The notes under the pieces are model-generated. The model did not search any database. It saw only the letters and a program-made list of their open reading frames with translations, and was not told the DNA's origin. A program made the position numbers and the translations under genes. This document shows, one piece after another, positions 39,757 through 48,959 of a stretch of 64,000 nucleotides of DNA. This DNA comes from Microbacteriaceae bacterium VKM Ac-2855 (GTDB lineage: Bacteria > Actinomycetota > Actinomycetes > Actinomycetales > Microbacteriaceae): NCBI GenBank assembly GCA_013204985.1, contig JABMLG010000006.1:124001-188000 (forward strand). The letters run 5' to 3'. The stretch's first letter is position 1, and the number at the start of each line of letters is the position of its first letter.

Positions 39757-40725
39757 TCAGCCGACCGAGAGCAGCAGCTTGCCGATGTGATCGGAGGCGA
39801 GCATCCGCTCGTGCGCGCGCTGCGCCTCGGCCAGCGGCAGCACCTCGTCGACGAGCGGCCGCACGTCACCGGCGGCGATCATGGGCCAGACCTGGTCGCG
39901 CACGGCGGCGATGATCGCGCGTTTCTCGGCGAGCGGGCGAGCGCGGAGGGTCGTGCCGAAGACGGCGCCGCGCTTGCCCATCAGCCCGCCGATGTCGAGA
40001 TCGCCCCGCCCGCCCGACTGGTTGCCGATGAACACGATCCGCCCGCCGGTCGCCAACGCCGCGATGTCGCGGGCCAGGTAGTCACCGCCGATCGGATCGA
40101 GGATCACGTCGGCCCCACCGGTCTCGGCGCGCATCCGCTCGACGAAGTCCTCGCGGTGGTAGTCGATGAGGATATCGGCGCCGAGTGCCCGGCAGGCGTC
40201 GAGCTTGCGCGCACTGCCCGCGGTGACGGCGACGCGCACGCCCAGCGCCGTGGCGATCTGGATCGCCATCGTGCCGATCCCGCTGCCCCCGCCGTGTATC
40301 AGCAGGGTGTCGCCGCGTGAGAGGCCCGCGACCATCACCAGGTTCGACCACACTGTCGCTGCGGCCTCCGGCAGGGCGGCGGATTCGAGCAGTCCGGCGG
40401 GAACGGGAAGCGCCAGCGACGCATCCACCACGGCGTACGCCGCGTAGCCCCCACCGGGCAGCAGAGCGCAGACCTCGTCGCCGACGCTCCATCCGGTCGC
40501 CTCGGCGCCGAGAGCCTCGATCGTGCCGGAGATCTCCATGCCGAGCACCTCGGAGGCACCGGGTGGCGGCGGGTAGGTTCCGGCCCGCTGCCCGAGGTCG
40601 GCCCGGTTCACGCCGGCGGCGGCGACCCGGATCAGGACTTCTTCCGACGCGGGAGTAGGCCGAGGCACCTCCACGATCTCGAGGCGGGACGAGGGGCCGG
40701 GATCGATCACGGAGATGGCGCGCAT
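39757..40725 (-). CDS. NAD(P)H:quinone oxidoreductase (PIG3-type, zinc-independent MDR)
   Basis: 322 aa medium-chain reductase. GVNRADLGQRAGTYPPPPG and EVLGMEISGTIEALG at the substrate face, and the NADPH-binding GGGSGIGTMAIQIATALGVRV (glycine-rich region about residues 145-160). Lacks the structural-zinc cysteines. Likely reduces quinones or enones. Leaderless start: TAGCCT then 6 nt then ATG. Confidence 0.87.
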   Translation of the reverse strand: MRAISVIDPGPSSRLEIVEVPRPTPASEEVLIRVAAAGVNRADLGQRAGTYPPPPGASEVLGMEISGTIEALGAEATGWSVGDEVCALLPGGGYAAYAVVDASLALPVPAGLLESAALPEAAATVWSNLVMVAGLSRGDTLLIHGGGSGIGTMAIQIATALGVRVAVTAGSARKLDACRALGADILIDYHREDFVERMRAETGGADVILDPIGGDYLARDIAALATGGRIVFIGNQSGGRGDLDIGGLMGKRGAVFGTTLRARPLAEKRAIIAAVRDQVWPMIAAGDVRPLVDEVLPLAEAQRAHERMLASDHIGKLLLSVG

Positions 40726-40731
40726 GTGCCG

Positions 40732-40737
40732 AGGCTA
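40732..40737 (-). promoter_or_regulatory. -10 box of quinone oxidoreductase gene (leaderless)
   Basis: TAGCCT on the minus strand, then CGGCAC, then the ATG at 40725. Confidence 0.5.
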
Positions 40738-40769
40738 AACCCTTCGCCCGCGGATCAGCCGGGCGCGGC

Positions 40770-42512
40770 TCAGCCGCGCAACCGCGCCAGTGTCGAGGTG
40801 TCGAGCGCGAACTCCTCCGCGTCCAGGCCCAGGAGCACCTCGCGCATCACCTCTTCATCGATGTTGCCGGCATCGCGTTCACGGATGAGGATCTCGCGGC
40901 GGAACCGGATGATCTCGCGACGGAGCTCGTCGGTCTTGTTCCAATCGATACCGTCCACGCGACCGCCGGAGTGCTCCTCGTCGCGAGCCTGTGCCTGCAG
41001 GAACTCGTTCTGTCTGGTCATCATCGCCAGCACGCGGTCGGCGACGGGAGCGCCGTACTTCTGCACCCACTCGTCGCGGTGCCCCTGGGCGAAATCGATG
41101 CCTTCCTCGAGTGCGACGCGGGCGACGCGACGCTCCTCATCGACGTCGCGCTGCGATTGCTCCGGATCGGTCACCTTCAGCGAAGTGATCACCAGCGGGA
41201 GGGTCAGGCCCTGCAGCAGCAGGGTTCCCACGGTGACGAAGAACGCGATGAAGACCAGCACGTCCCGGTCCGCGACATCCTGGGGGATGGAGGCGGCCGC
41301 GGCGAGGGTGACGACACCGCGCATGCTCGTCCACGAGACGACGACGAGTTCGCGCCAGTTCATCGTCTTGTCGAGTTCCATCGCGCGGCCGGAGTCGAGG
41401 CGCGCGAGCATCCGCGGGTCGGGCTCCCGCCCCCGCCTGGCCTCCCGGTCGAGGAACCGCTGCGCTCGCTTCTCGAACTGCTTCGCGCGGCGCGGCCGCT
41501 CGCGTCGATCGTCGACGACCTGCAGGTAGTAGGTCGGGAAGACGAAGGCCGGGCGCACGAGGATCACCACGGCGAGCACGACCGCGGCGATGCCGACACT
41601 GGGCCAGATGCCCTGCGTCGATTCGGCCAGCGACTCCAGGTTGCCCTTGAGCTGCAGACCGATGAGGGCGAAGACGAAGCCCTCCAGCAGCAGAGACAGC
41701 GCCGACCAGACCGGCCGCTCCTGCAGTCGAGAGGCGTAGCCGGCGCGAGGCGAGTTGTAGCCCACGACCAGGCCGGCGGCGACGACCGCGATCACGCCGG
41801 AGCCGACGAACGGCTCCATCCCGAGATGCTCGGCCCCGATGTAGGCCGCGAACGGGAGCAGGAGACCGATCAGGGTCTCGATGGTCGGGTCCTGCAATCG
41901 CGAGCGCAGCAGGGTGAACAGGTTGCCCAGCACGATGCCGACGACCACGCCGATCAGCACCGCCGTGACGAAGATGCCGACGTCCACGAACACCGTGTAG
42001 CCCGTCCCGACCACGATCGCGATGAACACCTTGAAGAGCGTCAGCGATGCAGCGTCGTTGATCAGGCTTTCACCCGAGAGGACGGTCATCACGTGCCGCG
42101 GCAGGCCGAGCTTCTGACCGATCGCGGCGGCCGAGACCGCGTCCGGCGGCGAGACGATCGCGCCGATCAGCAGCGCGACGGGCAGCGGGATGCCCGGGAT
42201 CAGCCACCAGATCACCACACCCACCACCGCGGCGGTGACCAGGACCAGACCGATGCCCAGGCGATAGATGTGCTTTCGGCTGCGCGAGAATCCCTGGAAC
42301 GAGACCTCGAGTGCGGAGGAGTAGAGCAGCGGGGGCAGCACCACGGTCAGGATCAGCTCGGGTTCGATCTCGAACTCGGGCACGCCGGGGATGTAGGAGA
42401 CGGCGAGCGCCACCGCGGTGACGAGCAGCGGGGCCGGCCAGCCCCGTTTGCGCGCGACGGCGGTGATGGCGACCGAGCAGGCGAGCAGGGCGATCAGGGG
42501 GAGGAATTCCAT
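40770..42512 (-). CDS. CPA1-family Na+/H+ antiporter
   Basis: 580 aa. About 12 membrane helices up to residue 420 with the ion-site motif GESLINDAASLTLFK (Asn-Asp pair, about residues 145-160) and SPPDAVSAAAIGQKLGLPRH. An interruption of about 60 charged residues (DRRERPRRAKQFEKRAQRFL) lies between helices 9 and 10, and the C-terminal 100 residues are cytoplasmic. Exchanges Na+ or K+ for H+. Preceded by a small membrane-protein gene 9 nt upstream. Confidence 0.9.
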   Translation of the reverse strand: MEFLPLIALLACSVAITAVARKRGWPAPLLVTAVALAVSYIPGVPEFEIEPELILTVVLPPLLYSSALEVSFQGFSRSRKHIYRLGIGLVLVTAAVVGVVIWWLIPGIPLPVALLIGAIVSPPDAVSAAAIGQKLGLPRHVMTVLSGESLINDAASLTLFKVFIAIVVGTGYTVFVDVGIFVTAVLIGVVVGIVLGNLFTLLRSRLQDPTIETLIGLLLPFAAYIGAEHLGMEPFVGSGVIAVVAAGLVVGYNSPRAGYASRLQERPVWSALSLLLEGFVFALIGLQLKGNLESLAESTQGIWPSVGIAAVVLAVVILVRPAFVFPTYYLQVVDDRRERPRRAKQFEKRAQRFLDREARRGREPDPRMLARLDSGRAMELDKTMNWRELVVVSWTSMRGVVTLAAAASIPQDVADRDVLVFIAFFVTVGTLLLQGLTLPLVITSLKVTDPEQSQRDVDEERRVARVALEEGIDFAQGHRDEWVQKYGAPVADRVLAMMTRQNEFLQAQARDEEHSGGRVDGIDWNKTDELRREIIRFRREILIRERDAGNIDEEVMREVLLGLDAEEFALDTSTLARLRG

Positions 42513-42521
42513 CGGATACTT

Positions 42522-42953
42522 TCAGCGCGTCTCGGACGGGTGATGAATGAACGGTAGCGCGAGCACCAGGCGCGTCCGTTTGCCGCGACCGGCGCGGATC
42601 GCGTAGACGATGCTCACGAGCAGGTTCACGGTCCCGATCAGCAGCAGCGCCGAGATGGTGAGCAGCGGCCAGGCCTCGCCGGTCGCGCGCTGCACGGTGA
42701 CGAGCGCGAGGTGCAGGGGGACCAGCATGATCTGCAGCGCGAAATAGGTGAGCTGCCAGTTGAGGGCCTCGATCCCGGCATCCGTGGCGAGGGGGCCGTT
42801 CTGGCGCTGGGTGGCCCAGCACAGCAGGGTCGCGGGCAGAGAGAGCAGGGGTGAGACGATCAGGAACCCGGCGATCGAGGCGAGCCCGGCGAGCCACATC
42901 AGACGCGCGGCCTGCCGGTCGCGCGTTCGACGGAGGGATTCACGGTCGTCCAT
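42522..42953 (-). CDS. DUF4870-like membrane protein
   Basis: 143 aa, four hydrophobic helices. The segment GIEALNWQLTYFALQIM matches the EALNFQLT signature of DUF4870/Tic20-like proteins. GAGGAGG upstream. Co-transcribed with the antiporter downstream (9-nt gap). Function unknown. Confidence 0.72.
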   Translation of the reverse strand: MDDRESLRRTRDRQAARLMWLAGLASIAGFLIVSPLLSLPATLLCWATQRQNGPLATDAGIEALNWQLTYFALQIMLVPLHLALVTVQRATGEAWPLLTISALLLIGTVNLLVSIVYAIRAGRGKRTRLVLALPFIHHPSETR

Positions 42954-43146
42954 CGGCTGCCTCCTCGCCCCGGATGGTTCGTCTCAGTTTCGCTCACGAT
43001 GCGGCGATCGGCGCGGGTGATCGATCGCGGCAGTGTGCCGCCGTGAAGATCCGGGGGTTAGCCGCCTGGGGGAGTCGGTGGCCTCGCGCGTAGCGTGGAC
43101 GACGTCGCCGGGAGGTACCCGGTCGACGCGAACGTAGGAGCGAACC

Positions 43147-43629
43147 ATGTCCACCGAGACGCCGTCCCCCCGCAGCACGAGCACGGGAACCGATCAGAAC
43201 GCGTCGGGCATCGATCCGTGGTCGCCGACCGCCGAATACATCGGCGAAGCCGAGCAGCAGCCGGCCCAGCAGCAGCAGCCGACCCAGCCGCAGCAGTCCG
43301 CACCGATCGCCCCGCCGGCACCGTACGCCGGGGCCTACGGAACTCCCGGCTACGGCGCCCCGGTCGCGCCCACAGCCGGCTTCTCGATCACGAGCCTCGT
43401 GCTCGGGGTCTCGTCGATCTTCTTCGGTCTCACCTTCATCGCTCCGATCGCGGGTCTCGTCTTCGGCATCCTGGCGCTCAAGCGCGAGCCGCACGGGCGC
43501 ACCATGGCGATCTGGGGCATCGTGCTCAACTCGGCGATGCTCGTCTTCGCCGCGATCCTCGTGGTTCTGGTGCTCGTGTTCGCGCTTGGTATCCCGTTCT
43601 TCGCGCTGGCCGACCCGAGCAACTACTAG
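43147..43629 (+). CDS. DUF4190 domain membrane protein
   Basis: 160 aa. N-terminal 75 residues are Gln/Pro/Gly-rich and disordered (repeated QQP), then two helices (about residues 80-110 and 117-150) with GFSITSLVLGVSS and LKREPHGRTMAIWGIVLN, typical of DUF4190. AGGAG upstream and TAGCGT -10 near 43090. The last codons are part of a 24-bp tandem duplication. Confidence 0.8.
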   Translation: MSTETPSPRSTSTGTDQNASGIDPWSPTAEYIGEAEQQPAQQQQPTQPQQSAPIAPPAPYAGAYGTPGYGAPVAPTAGFSITSLVLGVSSIFFGLTFIAPIAGLVFGILALKREPHGRTMAIWGIVLNSAMLVFAAILVVLVLVFALGIPFFALADPSNY

Positions 43630-43652
43630 CTGGCCGACCCGAGCAACTACTA
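43605..43652. repeat. 24-bp tandem duplication across a stop codon
   Basis: Two exact copies (43605-43628, 43629-43652) of the unit starting GCTGGCCGACCCGAGC. The first stop TAG is at 43627-43629. Since 24 is a multiple of three, readthrough would add LADPSNY and stop again. Confidence 0.92.
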
Positions 43653-43691
43653 GTCGGATGCGCCGCTCGGGCCGGCTCACGCCCGCTCGCG

Positions 43692-44441
43692 TCAGTTCAG
43701 GAACGCGTGCAGCAGCGCGGCGGAGGCGGTGACGTGCTCGGTCATCAGGCGCCCGGCGTCGTCCGGCCGCCCGGTGAGGATGGCGCCGACCAGGGCGCGG
43801 TGCTGCTCATCCGCGTGAGCGATGTTGCGTGGCAGCAGCGGGATGTCGTCGAGCAGCGCGTTCACGCGCATCCGACTCTCGGCGACGAGGGGGATGAGGG
43901 ACGGCACGCCGGCCAATTCGGCGACGGTGAGGTGCAGCCGCGAGTCGAGTCGGCGATAGTCCTCGGCCGCCGCACCCTCCACCTCCGCCAGCGCCTGCCA
44001 CAGCCGCTCACGGTCGCCCGCCGTGAGTTCGGCCGCGGCCGCCAGACGGGCCGCTCCCACTTCGAGGATCTCGCGCAGGCCCAGCACGTCGTCGATCTCG
44101 GCGGCCGTGAATCCGCGGCCGCCGAGCGCCTCGCGCGGCTGAACCTCGGCGACGAACGTGCCGCCGTAGCGTCCGCGCCGTGACACGAGGTAACCCGCCT
44201 CGGCGAGGGAGGCGATGGCCTCGCGCAGGGTGTCGCGACCGACACCGAGACGCGCGGCGAGTTCGCGCTCGGCGGGCAGCCTCTCGCCGAGCGGGATCAG
44301 ACCGAGCTTGACCATCTGCATCAGTCGCCGAACCGTCTCCTCGAAGGCGTTGCCCTCGCGGACGGGTCGCAGTACGGCCTCTTCGGCCGTACTCGCCGCT
44401 GTCACCGCGTCGGCGCCCCGACCCTCGGGAGTCACTGTCAT
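43692..44441 (-). CDS. GntR-family regulator, FadR/FCD subgroup
   Basis: 249 aa. N-terminal winged helix (about residues 35-100: ERELAARLGVGRDTLREAIASL and the wing RRGRYGGTFVAE). C-terminal FCD domain with metal-type residues in DSRLHLTVAELAG, HADEQHRALVGAIL and MTEHVTAS. Last gene of the gamma-glutamylation operon, overlapping the SDR stop by 4 nt, so probably its local regulator. Confidence 0.88.
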   Translation of the reverse strand: MTVTPEGRGADAVTAASTAEEAVLRPVREGNAFEETVRRLMQMVKLGLIPLGERLPAERELAARLGVGRDTLREAIASLAEAGYLVSRRGRYGGTFVAEVQPREALGGRGFTAAEIDDVLGLREILEVGAARLAAAAELTAGDRERLWQALAEVEGAAAEDYRRLDSRLHLTVAELAGVPSLIPLVAESRMRVNALLDDIPLLPRNIAHADEQHRALVGAILTGRPDDAGRLMTEHVTASAALLHAFLN

Positions 44442-45226
44442 TCGGGCGTCACGTACGCCGAGGAGATCCCGCCGTCGACCAGGAACGTCGAGCCGGTGAT
44501 GAACGAGGCGTCGTCGCTGGCGAGGAACGCGACGGCTGCGGCGAGCTCCTCCGGCTCGGCGAAACGGCCGATCGGGATGTGCACCAGGCGGCGCTGCGCT
44601 CGGACCGGATCCTTCGCGAACAGTTCCTGCAGCAACGGCGTGTTCACCGGGCCCGGGCAGAGGGCGTTCACCCGGATGCCCTGGCGCGCGAATTGCACGC
44701 CGAGCTCACGGCTCATGGCCAGCACGCCGCCCTTCGATGCCGTGTAGCTGATCTGCGACGTCGCGGAGCCGAGGACGGCGACGAACGAGGCCGTGTTGAT
44801 GATGGAGCCTGACCCCTGCTTCGTCATGTATCGCAGGGCTGCACGGCAGCAGAGGTAGACGGACTTCAGGTTGACGTCCTGCACCTTCTCCCACGCGGGC
44901 AGCTCGGTGGTCTCGATCGAGTCGTCGTCGGGTGGCGAGATGCCGGCGTTGTTGAACGCGATGTCAACGGAGCCGTAGGCCTCGAACGCGGCGTCGAAGA
45001 GGGCGTTCACCTCGGCCTCGTCCGTCACATTCACTCGGACGAACAATCCGCCCACCTGCTCCGCGGCGACCGGACCGGCCGTCGCGTCCATATCGGCGAT
45101 GACGACCTTCGCGCCCTCGGCGGCGAATCGCTTGGCGGTCGCGAGTCCGATTCCGGAAGCGCCACCGGTGACGACGGCGACCTTGCCCGCGAGGCGCTGG
45201 GTGAGGTCGAGGGAGGGGATGGGCAT
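44438..45226 (-). CDS. SDR-family dehydrogenase of the gamma-glutamylation cluster
   Basis: 262 aa classical SDR. TGGASGIG (about residues 20-27), FNNAGISPP, Ser in NTASFVAVLG, YTASK catalytic pair, and the VDGG C-terminal motif. In this operon it would oxidise a hydroxyl group of a gamma-glutamyl intermediate to the aldehyde used by the next enzyme (inference from context). A 3-oxoacyl reductase role is possible but fits the neighbours less well. Confidence 0.85.
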   Translation of the reverse strand: MPIPSLDLTQRLAGKVAVVTGGASGIGLATAKRFAAEGAKVVIADMDATAGPVAAEQVGGLFVRVNVTDEAEVNALFDAAFEAYGSVDIAFNNAGISPPDDDSIETTELPAWEKVQDVNLKSVYLCCRAALRYMTKQGSGSIINTASFVAVLGSATSQISYTASKGGVLAMSRELGVQFARQGIRVNALCPGPVNTPLLQELFAKDPVRAQRRLVHIPIGRFAEPEELAAAVAFLASDDASFITGSTFLVDGGISSAYVTPE

Positions 45227-45307
45227 TGCAGGCCTTTCGGGGATGGGGCGGGGGTCGTGGGTTTCGAAGCGGGCGGGAGCGCCGGGCTCTGGCAGGTCGC
45301 GCGCGGC

Positions 45308-46666
45308 TCAGTCGACCGCGATGAACACGTTCTTGGTCTCGGTGAAAGCGAGCGGCGCATCCGGCCCCAACTCGCGGCCCAGGCCCGACTGCTTGAAGCC
45401 ACCGAACGGGGTGGTGTAGCGCACCGAGGAGTGCGAGTTGACCGAGAGATTGCCGCTCTCGATTGCGCGCGAGACGCGCAGCGCTCGGCCGATATCGCGG
45501 GTCCAGATCGAGCCCGAGAGACCGTAGTCGGAGGCGTTGGCGAGGGCGATCGCGTCGGCCTCGTCCTCGAAGGGCAGCACCGAGACGACAGGGCCGAAGA
45601 TCTCCTCCGTCGCGGCGCGGTCGGTGCGGGCCGGAGTGAGCACGGTCGGCGGGAACCAGAAGCCGGGGCCGCTGGGTGCGCTGCCGTGGAACGCGACCGG
45701 CGCGTCGTCGGGCACGAAGCTCGCCACTCGCTCGAAGTGCGCGGCCGAGACCAGCGGGCCCATCTCGGTCGCGATGTCGTTCGGGTCACCCACCACGACG
45801 CCCTGCACCGCCGGTTCGAACAGTTCCATGAACCGCTCGTAGACGCTGCGCTGCACCAGGATGCGACTGCGCGCGCAGCAGTCCTGGCCGGCGTTGTCGA
45901 AGATGCCGTACGGCGCGGTCGCCGCGGCCTTCTCGAGATCGGAGTCGGCGAAGACGATGTTGGCGCTCTTGCCGCCCAACTCCAGCGTCACGCGCTTGAC
46001 CTGATCGGCGCAGCCCGCCATGATCCGCTTGCCGACCGCGGTCGACCCGGTGAAGACCACCTTGCGCACGGTCGGGTTCGTTACGAAACGCTCGCCGACC
46101 ACCGATCCCCGGCCCGGCAGAACCTGGAAGAGTCCCTCGGGCAGACCGGATTCGAGCGCCAACTCGGCGAGGCGGATGCTCGTCAGCGGCGTCCACTCGG
46201 CGGGCTTGAGCACAACGGCGTTGCCGGCGGCGAGAGCTGGGGCGAAACCCCACGCGGCGATGGTCATCGGGAAGTTCCACGGAGTGATCACCCCGACGAC
46301 GCCGAGCGGCTCGTGGAAGGTGACATCGAGGCCGCCGGCCACCGGGATCTGCCGGCCGAACATCCGCTCGGGGGCGCCGGCGTAGTACGCCAGCACGTCG
46401 CGCACGTGGCCGGCCTCCCAGCGCGCCTGGCCGACCGGGTGCCCGGAGTTGGCGACCTCGAGCCGGGCCAGCTGCTCGACCGCGCCGTCCACCGCCTCGG
46501 CGAACCGGCGCAGCACCAGGGCCTTGTCAGCGGGGGCGACGGATGCCCACGCCCGCTGGGCGACGGCGGCTCGCGCGATCGCCGCATCCGTCTCTTCGAC
46601 GCCGAGGAGGGCGACGTCGGTGAGTGCCTCCTCGGTGGCGGGATTGATCACGGTGAAGGTGCTCAT
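45308..46666 (-). CDS. Aldehyde dehydrogenase of the gamma-glutamylation cluster
   Basis: 452 aa NAD(P)-dependent aldehyde dehydrogenase. TPWNFPMTIAAWG, LKPAEWTP, GSTAVGK, catalytic Glu in TLELGGKSANIV (about residue 229) and catalytic Cys in NAGQDCCARSR (about 263). Its ATG overlaps the stop of the hydrolase gene (4 nt). Probably converts a gamma-glutamyl aldehyde to the acid, as PuuC does in the putrescine pathway. Confidence 0.92.
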   Translation of the reverse strand: MSTFTVINPATEEALTDVALLGVEETDAAIARAAVAQRAWASVAPADKALVLRRFAEAVDGAVEQLARLEVANSGHPVGQARWEAGHVRDVLAYYAGAPERMFGRQIPVAGGLDVTFHEPLGVVGVITPWNFPMTIAAWGFAPALAAGNAVVLKPAEWTPLTSIRLAELALESGLPEGLFQVLPGRGSVVGERFVTNPTVRKVVFTGSTAVGKRIMAGCADQVKRVTLELGGKSANIVFADSDLEKAAATAPYGIFDNAGQDCCARSRILVQRSVYERFMELFEPAVQGVVVGDPNDIATEMGPLVSAAHFERVASFVPDDAPVAFHGSAPSGPGFWFPPTVLTPARTDRAATEEIFGPVVSVLPFEDEADAIALANASDYGLSGSIWTRDIGRALRVSRAIESGNLSVNSHSSVRYTTPFGGFKQSGLGRELGPDAPLAFTETKNVFIAVD

Positions 46667-47421
46667 GCGGGAACCGATCGGTAGGTGCGGGCGGCCTCGA
46701 CGAGGCTCGCGAAGAGGCGGAGGTCTTCGGCGTCCATTTCGGGATGCCACTGCACGGCGACGGCGAAGGGAGCGCCGGCGACCTCGACGGCCTCGATGGT
46801 GCCGTCGGGGGTGCGCGCGGTGACCTGCAGACCCTCGGCCACACGATCGATGGCCTGGTGGTGGTAGACCTGCGCGTAGACGGTGTCGGATCCGACGATG
46901 CCCGCGAGCTTCGAGCCCGGGTCGACGTCGACTTCGACAGTGTTGAACACGCCGCCGCCGGCCTGGTAGCGCCGGTCGCCGATCACGTCGGGCAGGTGCT
47001 GGTGCAGGGTGCCGCCGAGGGCGACGTTGAGCAGCTGGGCTCCGCGGCAGATGCCGAGGAACGGCAACTCGCGGGCGAGGGCCGCGCGCAGCAGGGCGTC
47101 CTCCCAGGCATCCCGATCGCGGCGCGGTTCGTCGGTCTCCGGATGCGGGTCCTGGCCGTATCGCGACGGCTCGATGTCTTTCCCGCCGCAGACGATCAGA
47201 CCGTCGAGACCGTCGAGAACGCGCTCCGCGATCGCTGCATCCACCGGCTGGGGCGGCAGCAGCACGGCGATCCCGCCGGCGCGGGTGACGGACTCGAAGT
47301 ACGTCTGGGGCAGGAACGCCGCCGGTACGTCCCACACGCCGGTCCGCGCCTGCTCCAGGTAGGTCGTCAGGCCGATCACGGGCCGCGGTGCCGATGTCGC
47401 GGGGGAGTCAGAGTCGTTCAA
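46663..47421 (-). CDS. Gamma-glutamyl hydrolase, PuuD-like (class I GATase fold)
   Basis: 252 aa, peptidase C26 family. Catalytic Cys in GICRGAQLLNV (about residue 125) and His/Glu in AVQWHPE (226 and 228). In E. coli PuuD releases glutamate from gamma-glutamyl-GABA. Overlaps the ligase gene by 14 nt and the aldehyde dehydrogenase by 4 nt, showing tight coupling. Confidence 0.9.
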   Translation of the reverse strand: MNDSDSPATSAPRPVIGLTTYLEQARTGVWDVPAAFLPQTYFESVTRAGGIAVLLPPQPVDAAIAERVLDGLDGLIVCGGKDIEPSRYGQDPHPETDEPRRDRDAWEDALLRAALARELPFLGICRGAQLLNVALGGTLHQHLPDVIGDRRYQAGGGVFNTVEVDVDPGSKLAGIVGSDTVYAQVYHHQAIDRVAEGLQVTARTPDGTIEAVEVAGAPFAVAVQWHPEMDAEDLRLFASLVEAARTYRSVPA

Positions 47422-48775
47422 ATCCGCGGATCCTCTCCCAATCGGTGACGGCCGCGTCGTAGGCGGCGAGTTCGATGCGGGCGTTGTTCAGGTAGTGGTC
47501 GACGACCTCGTCGCCGAACGCGGCGCGAGCGATCGCGGATTCGCCGAACAGCGCTGCGGCGTCGCGCAGGTTCGTGGGCACACGGTCCAGGCCCGCCTCG
47601 TAGGCGTTGCCGGTCGTCGCCTCCTCGAGTTCGAGCTCGTTCTCGATGCCGTACAGCCCACCCGCGATCAGTGCCGCGACCGCGAGGTACTGGTTCACAT
47701 CGCCGCCCGGAACCCGATTCTCGACGCGCATCCCGAGGCCGTGACCGACGACGCGGAGGGAGCAGGTGCGGTTGTCGAGCCCCCACGCCACCGCGGTCGG
47801 GGCGAACGAGCCGTCGACGTAGCGCTTGTAGGAGTTGATGTTGGGCGCGAAGAAGAGCGTCAGCTCGCGCATCGTGCGCAGCTGGCCGGCCAGGAAATGC
47901 CGGAACAGCTTCGACATGCCGTGCTCCGCATCCGCGTCGGCGAAGACCGCCTCGCCGTCCTTTCCGCGCAGCGAGATGTGGATGTGGCAGGAGTTGCCCT
48001 CGCGCTCGTTGAACTTGGCCATGAACGTCAGCGACTTGCCGTGCTTGTCGGCGATCTCCTTCGCCCCCGACTTGTAGATCGAGTGGTTGTCGCAGGTGAT
48101 CAGGGCCTGGTCGTAGCGGAAGCCGATCTCCTGCTGGCCGAAGTTGCACTCGCCCTTGATTCCCTCGCAGTACAAGCCGGCGCCCTCCATCGAGACGCGG
48201 ATGTCGCGCATCAGCGGCTCCATCCGTGTCGAGGCGAGCAGCGCGTAGTCGATGTTGTAGTCGCTCGCAGGGGTGAGGCCCTGGTAGCGCTTGCCGAACG
48301 CTTCGCGATAGCTGTCGTCGAAGACGATGAACTCCAGCTCGGTCGCGACGAAGGCGTCGAGGCCGCGCGCGCCGAGCCGATCGAGCTGGGCCTGCAGGAT
48401 CTGTCGAGGCGATTGCGTGACGGGAGCGCCGTCGAGCCACTGCAGATCGGCGGTGACCAGGGCGGTGCCGGGCAGCCACGGCGCGAGGCGCAGCGTGGTC
48501 ATGTCGGGGATCATCGCCATGTCGCCGTACCCGCGCTCCCAACTCGAGATCGAATAGCCCTCGACGGTGTTCATCTCGACATCGACGGCGAGCAGATAGT
48601 TGCAGCACTCGGCCCCGTGAGCGGCGACGTCGTCCTGGAAGAGTCGCGCCGAGATCCGCTTGCCGACCAGTCGCCCCTGCATGTCGGTGAAGGCGACGAT
48701 CACGGTGTCGATGGAGCCCTCGTCGATCAGCGCGTCCAGCGCCTCGAGCGTGAGCATCCCGGAGGGACGTGGCAT
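47408..48775 (-). CDS. Glutamine-synthetase-like gamma-glutamyl-amine ligase
   Basis: 455 aa, GS fold. ATP/metal segments ELEFIVFD, MEGAGLYCEGIKGECNFGQQEIGFRY (PuuA-type Glu ligands) and SCHIHISL. Substrate Arg in NRTCSLRVVG and ENRVPGGDVNQYL. The motif LTLFFAPNINSYKRYVDGSFAP is characteristic of PuuA/GlnA3/GlnA4 enzymes, which gamma-glutamylate polyamines or ethanolamine instead of ammonia. No adenylylation-site tyrosine loop. Start ATG 48775 with AAGGGAG upstream. Confidence 0.88.
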   Translation of the reverse strand: MPRPSGMLTLEALDALIDEGSIDTVIVAFTDMQGRLVGKRISARLFQDDVAAHGAECCNYLLAVDVEMNTVEGYSISSWERGYGDMAMIPDMTTLRLAPWLPGTALVTADLQWLDGAPVTQSPRQILQAQLDRLGARGLDAFVATELEFIVFDDSYREAFGKRYQGLTPASDYNIDYALLASTRMEPLMRDIRVSMEGAGLYCEGIKGECNFGQQEIGFRYDQALITCDNHSIYKSGAKEIADKHGKSLTFMAKFNEREGNSCHIHISLRGKDGEAVFADADAEHGMSKLFRHFLAGQLRTMRELTLFFAPNINSYKRYVDGSFAPTAVAWGLDNRTCSLRVVGHGLGMRVENRVPGGDVNQYLAVAALIAGGLYGIENELELEEATTGNAYEAGLDRVPTNLRDAAALFGESAIARAAFGDEVVDHYLNNARIELAAYDAAVTDWERIRGFERL

Positions 48776-48959
48776 GAGGGTTCTCCCTTGAATCGGTCGA
48801 GACACGGACCATTGAATCACAACGACTCCCGCGCACAGATGCGTCGATCCCTGTTACATCCGGATGAAATCTCGGGCGCGTTCCCGGCAAAGGTCTGGTA
48901 GGCGACCATTGCGCGCACTACGCTCGGCTCCACCCGAACCCGACGAGCTGAGGACGACC
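48776..48959. promoter_or_regulatory. Divergent control region of the gamma-glutamylation cluster
   Basis: 184 nt between ligase and permease. GACCATTG occurs twice (48807-48814 and 48904-48911), once near each gene. TGGT-N5-ACCA at 48896-48908 has the form of a FadR/GntR operator and covers the -35 position of the permease promoter (-10 TACGCT, 48919-48924). Confidence 0.55.
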
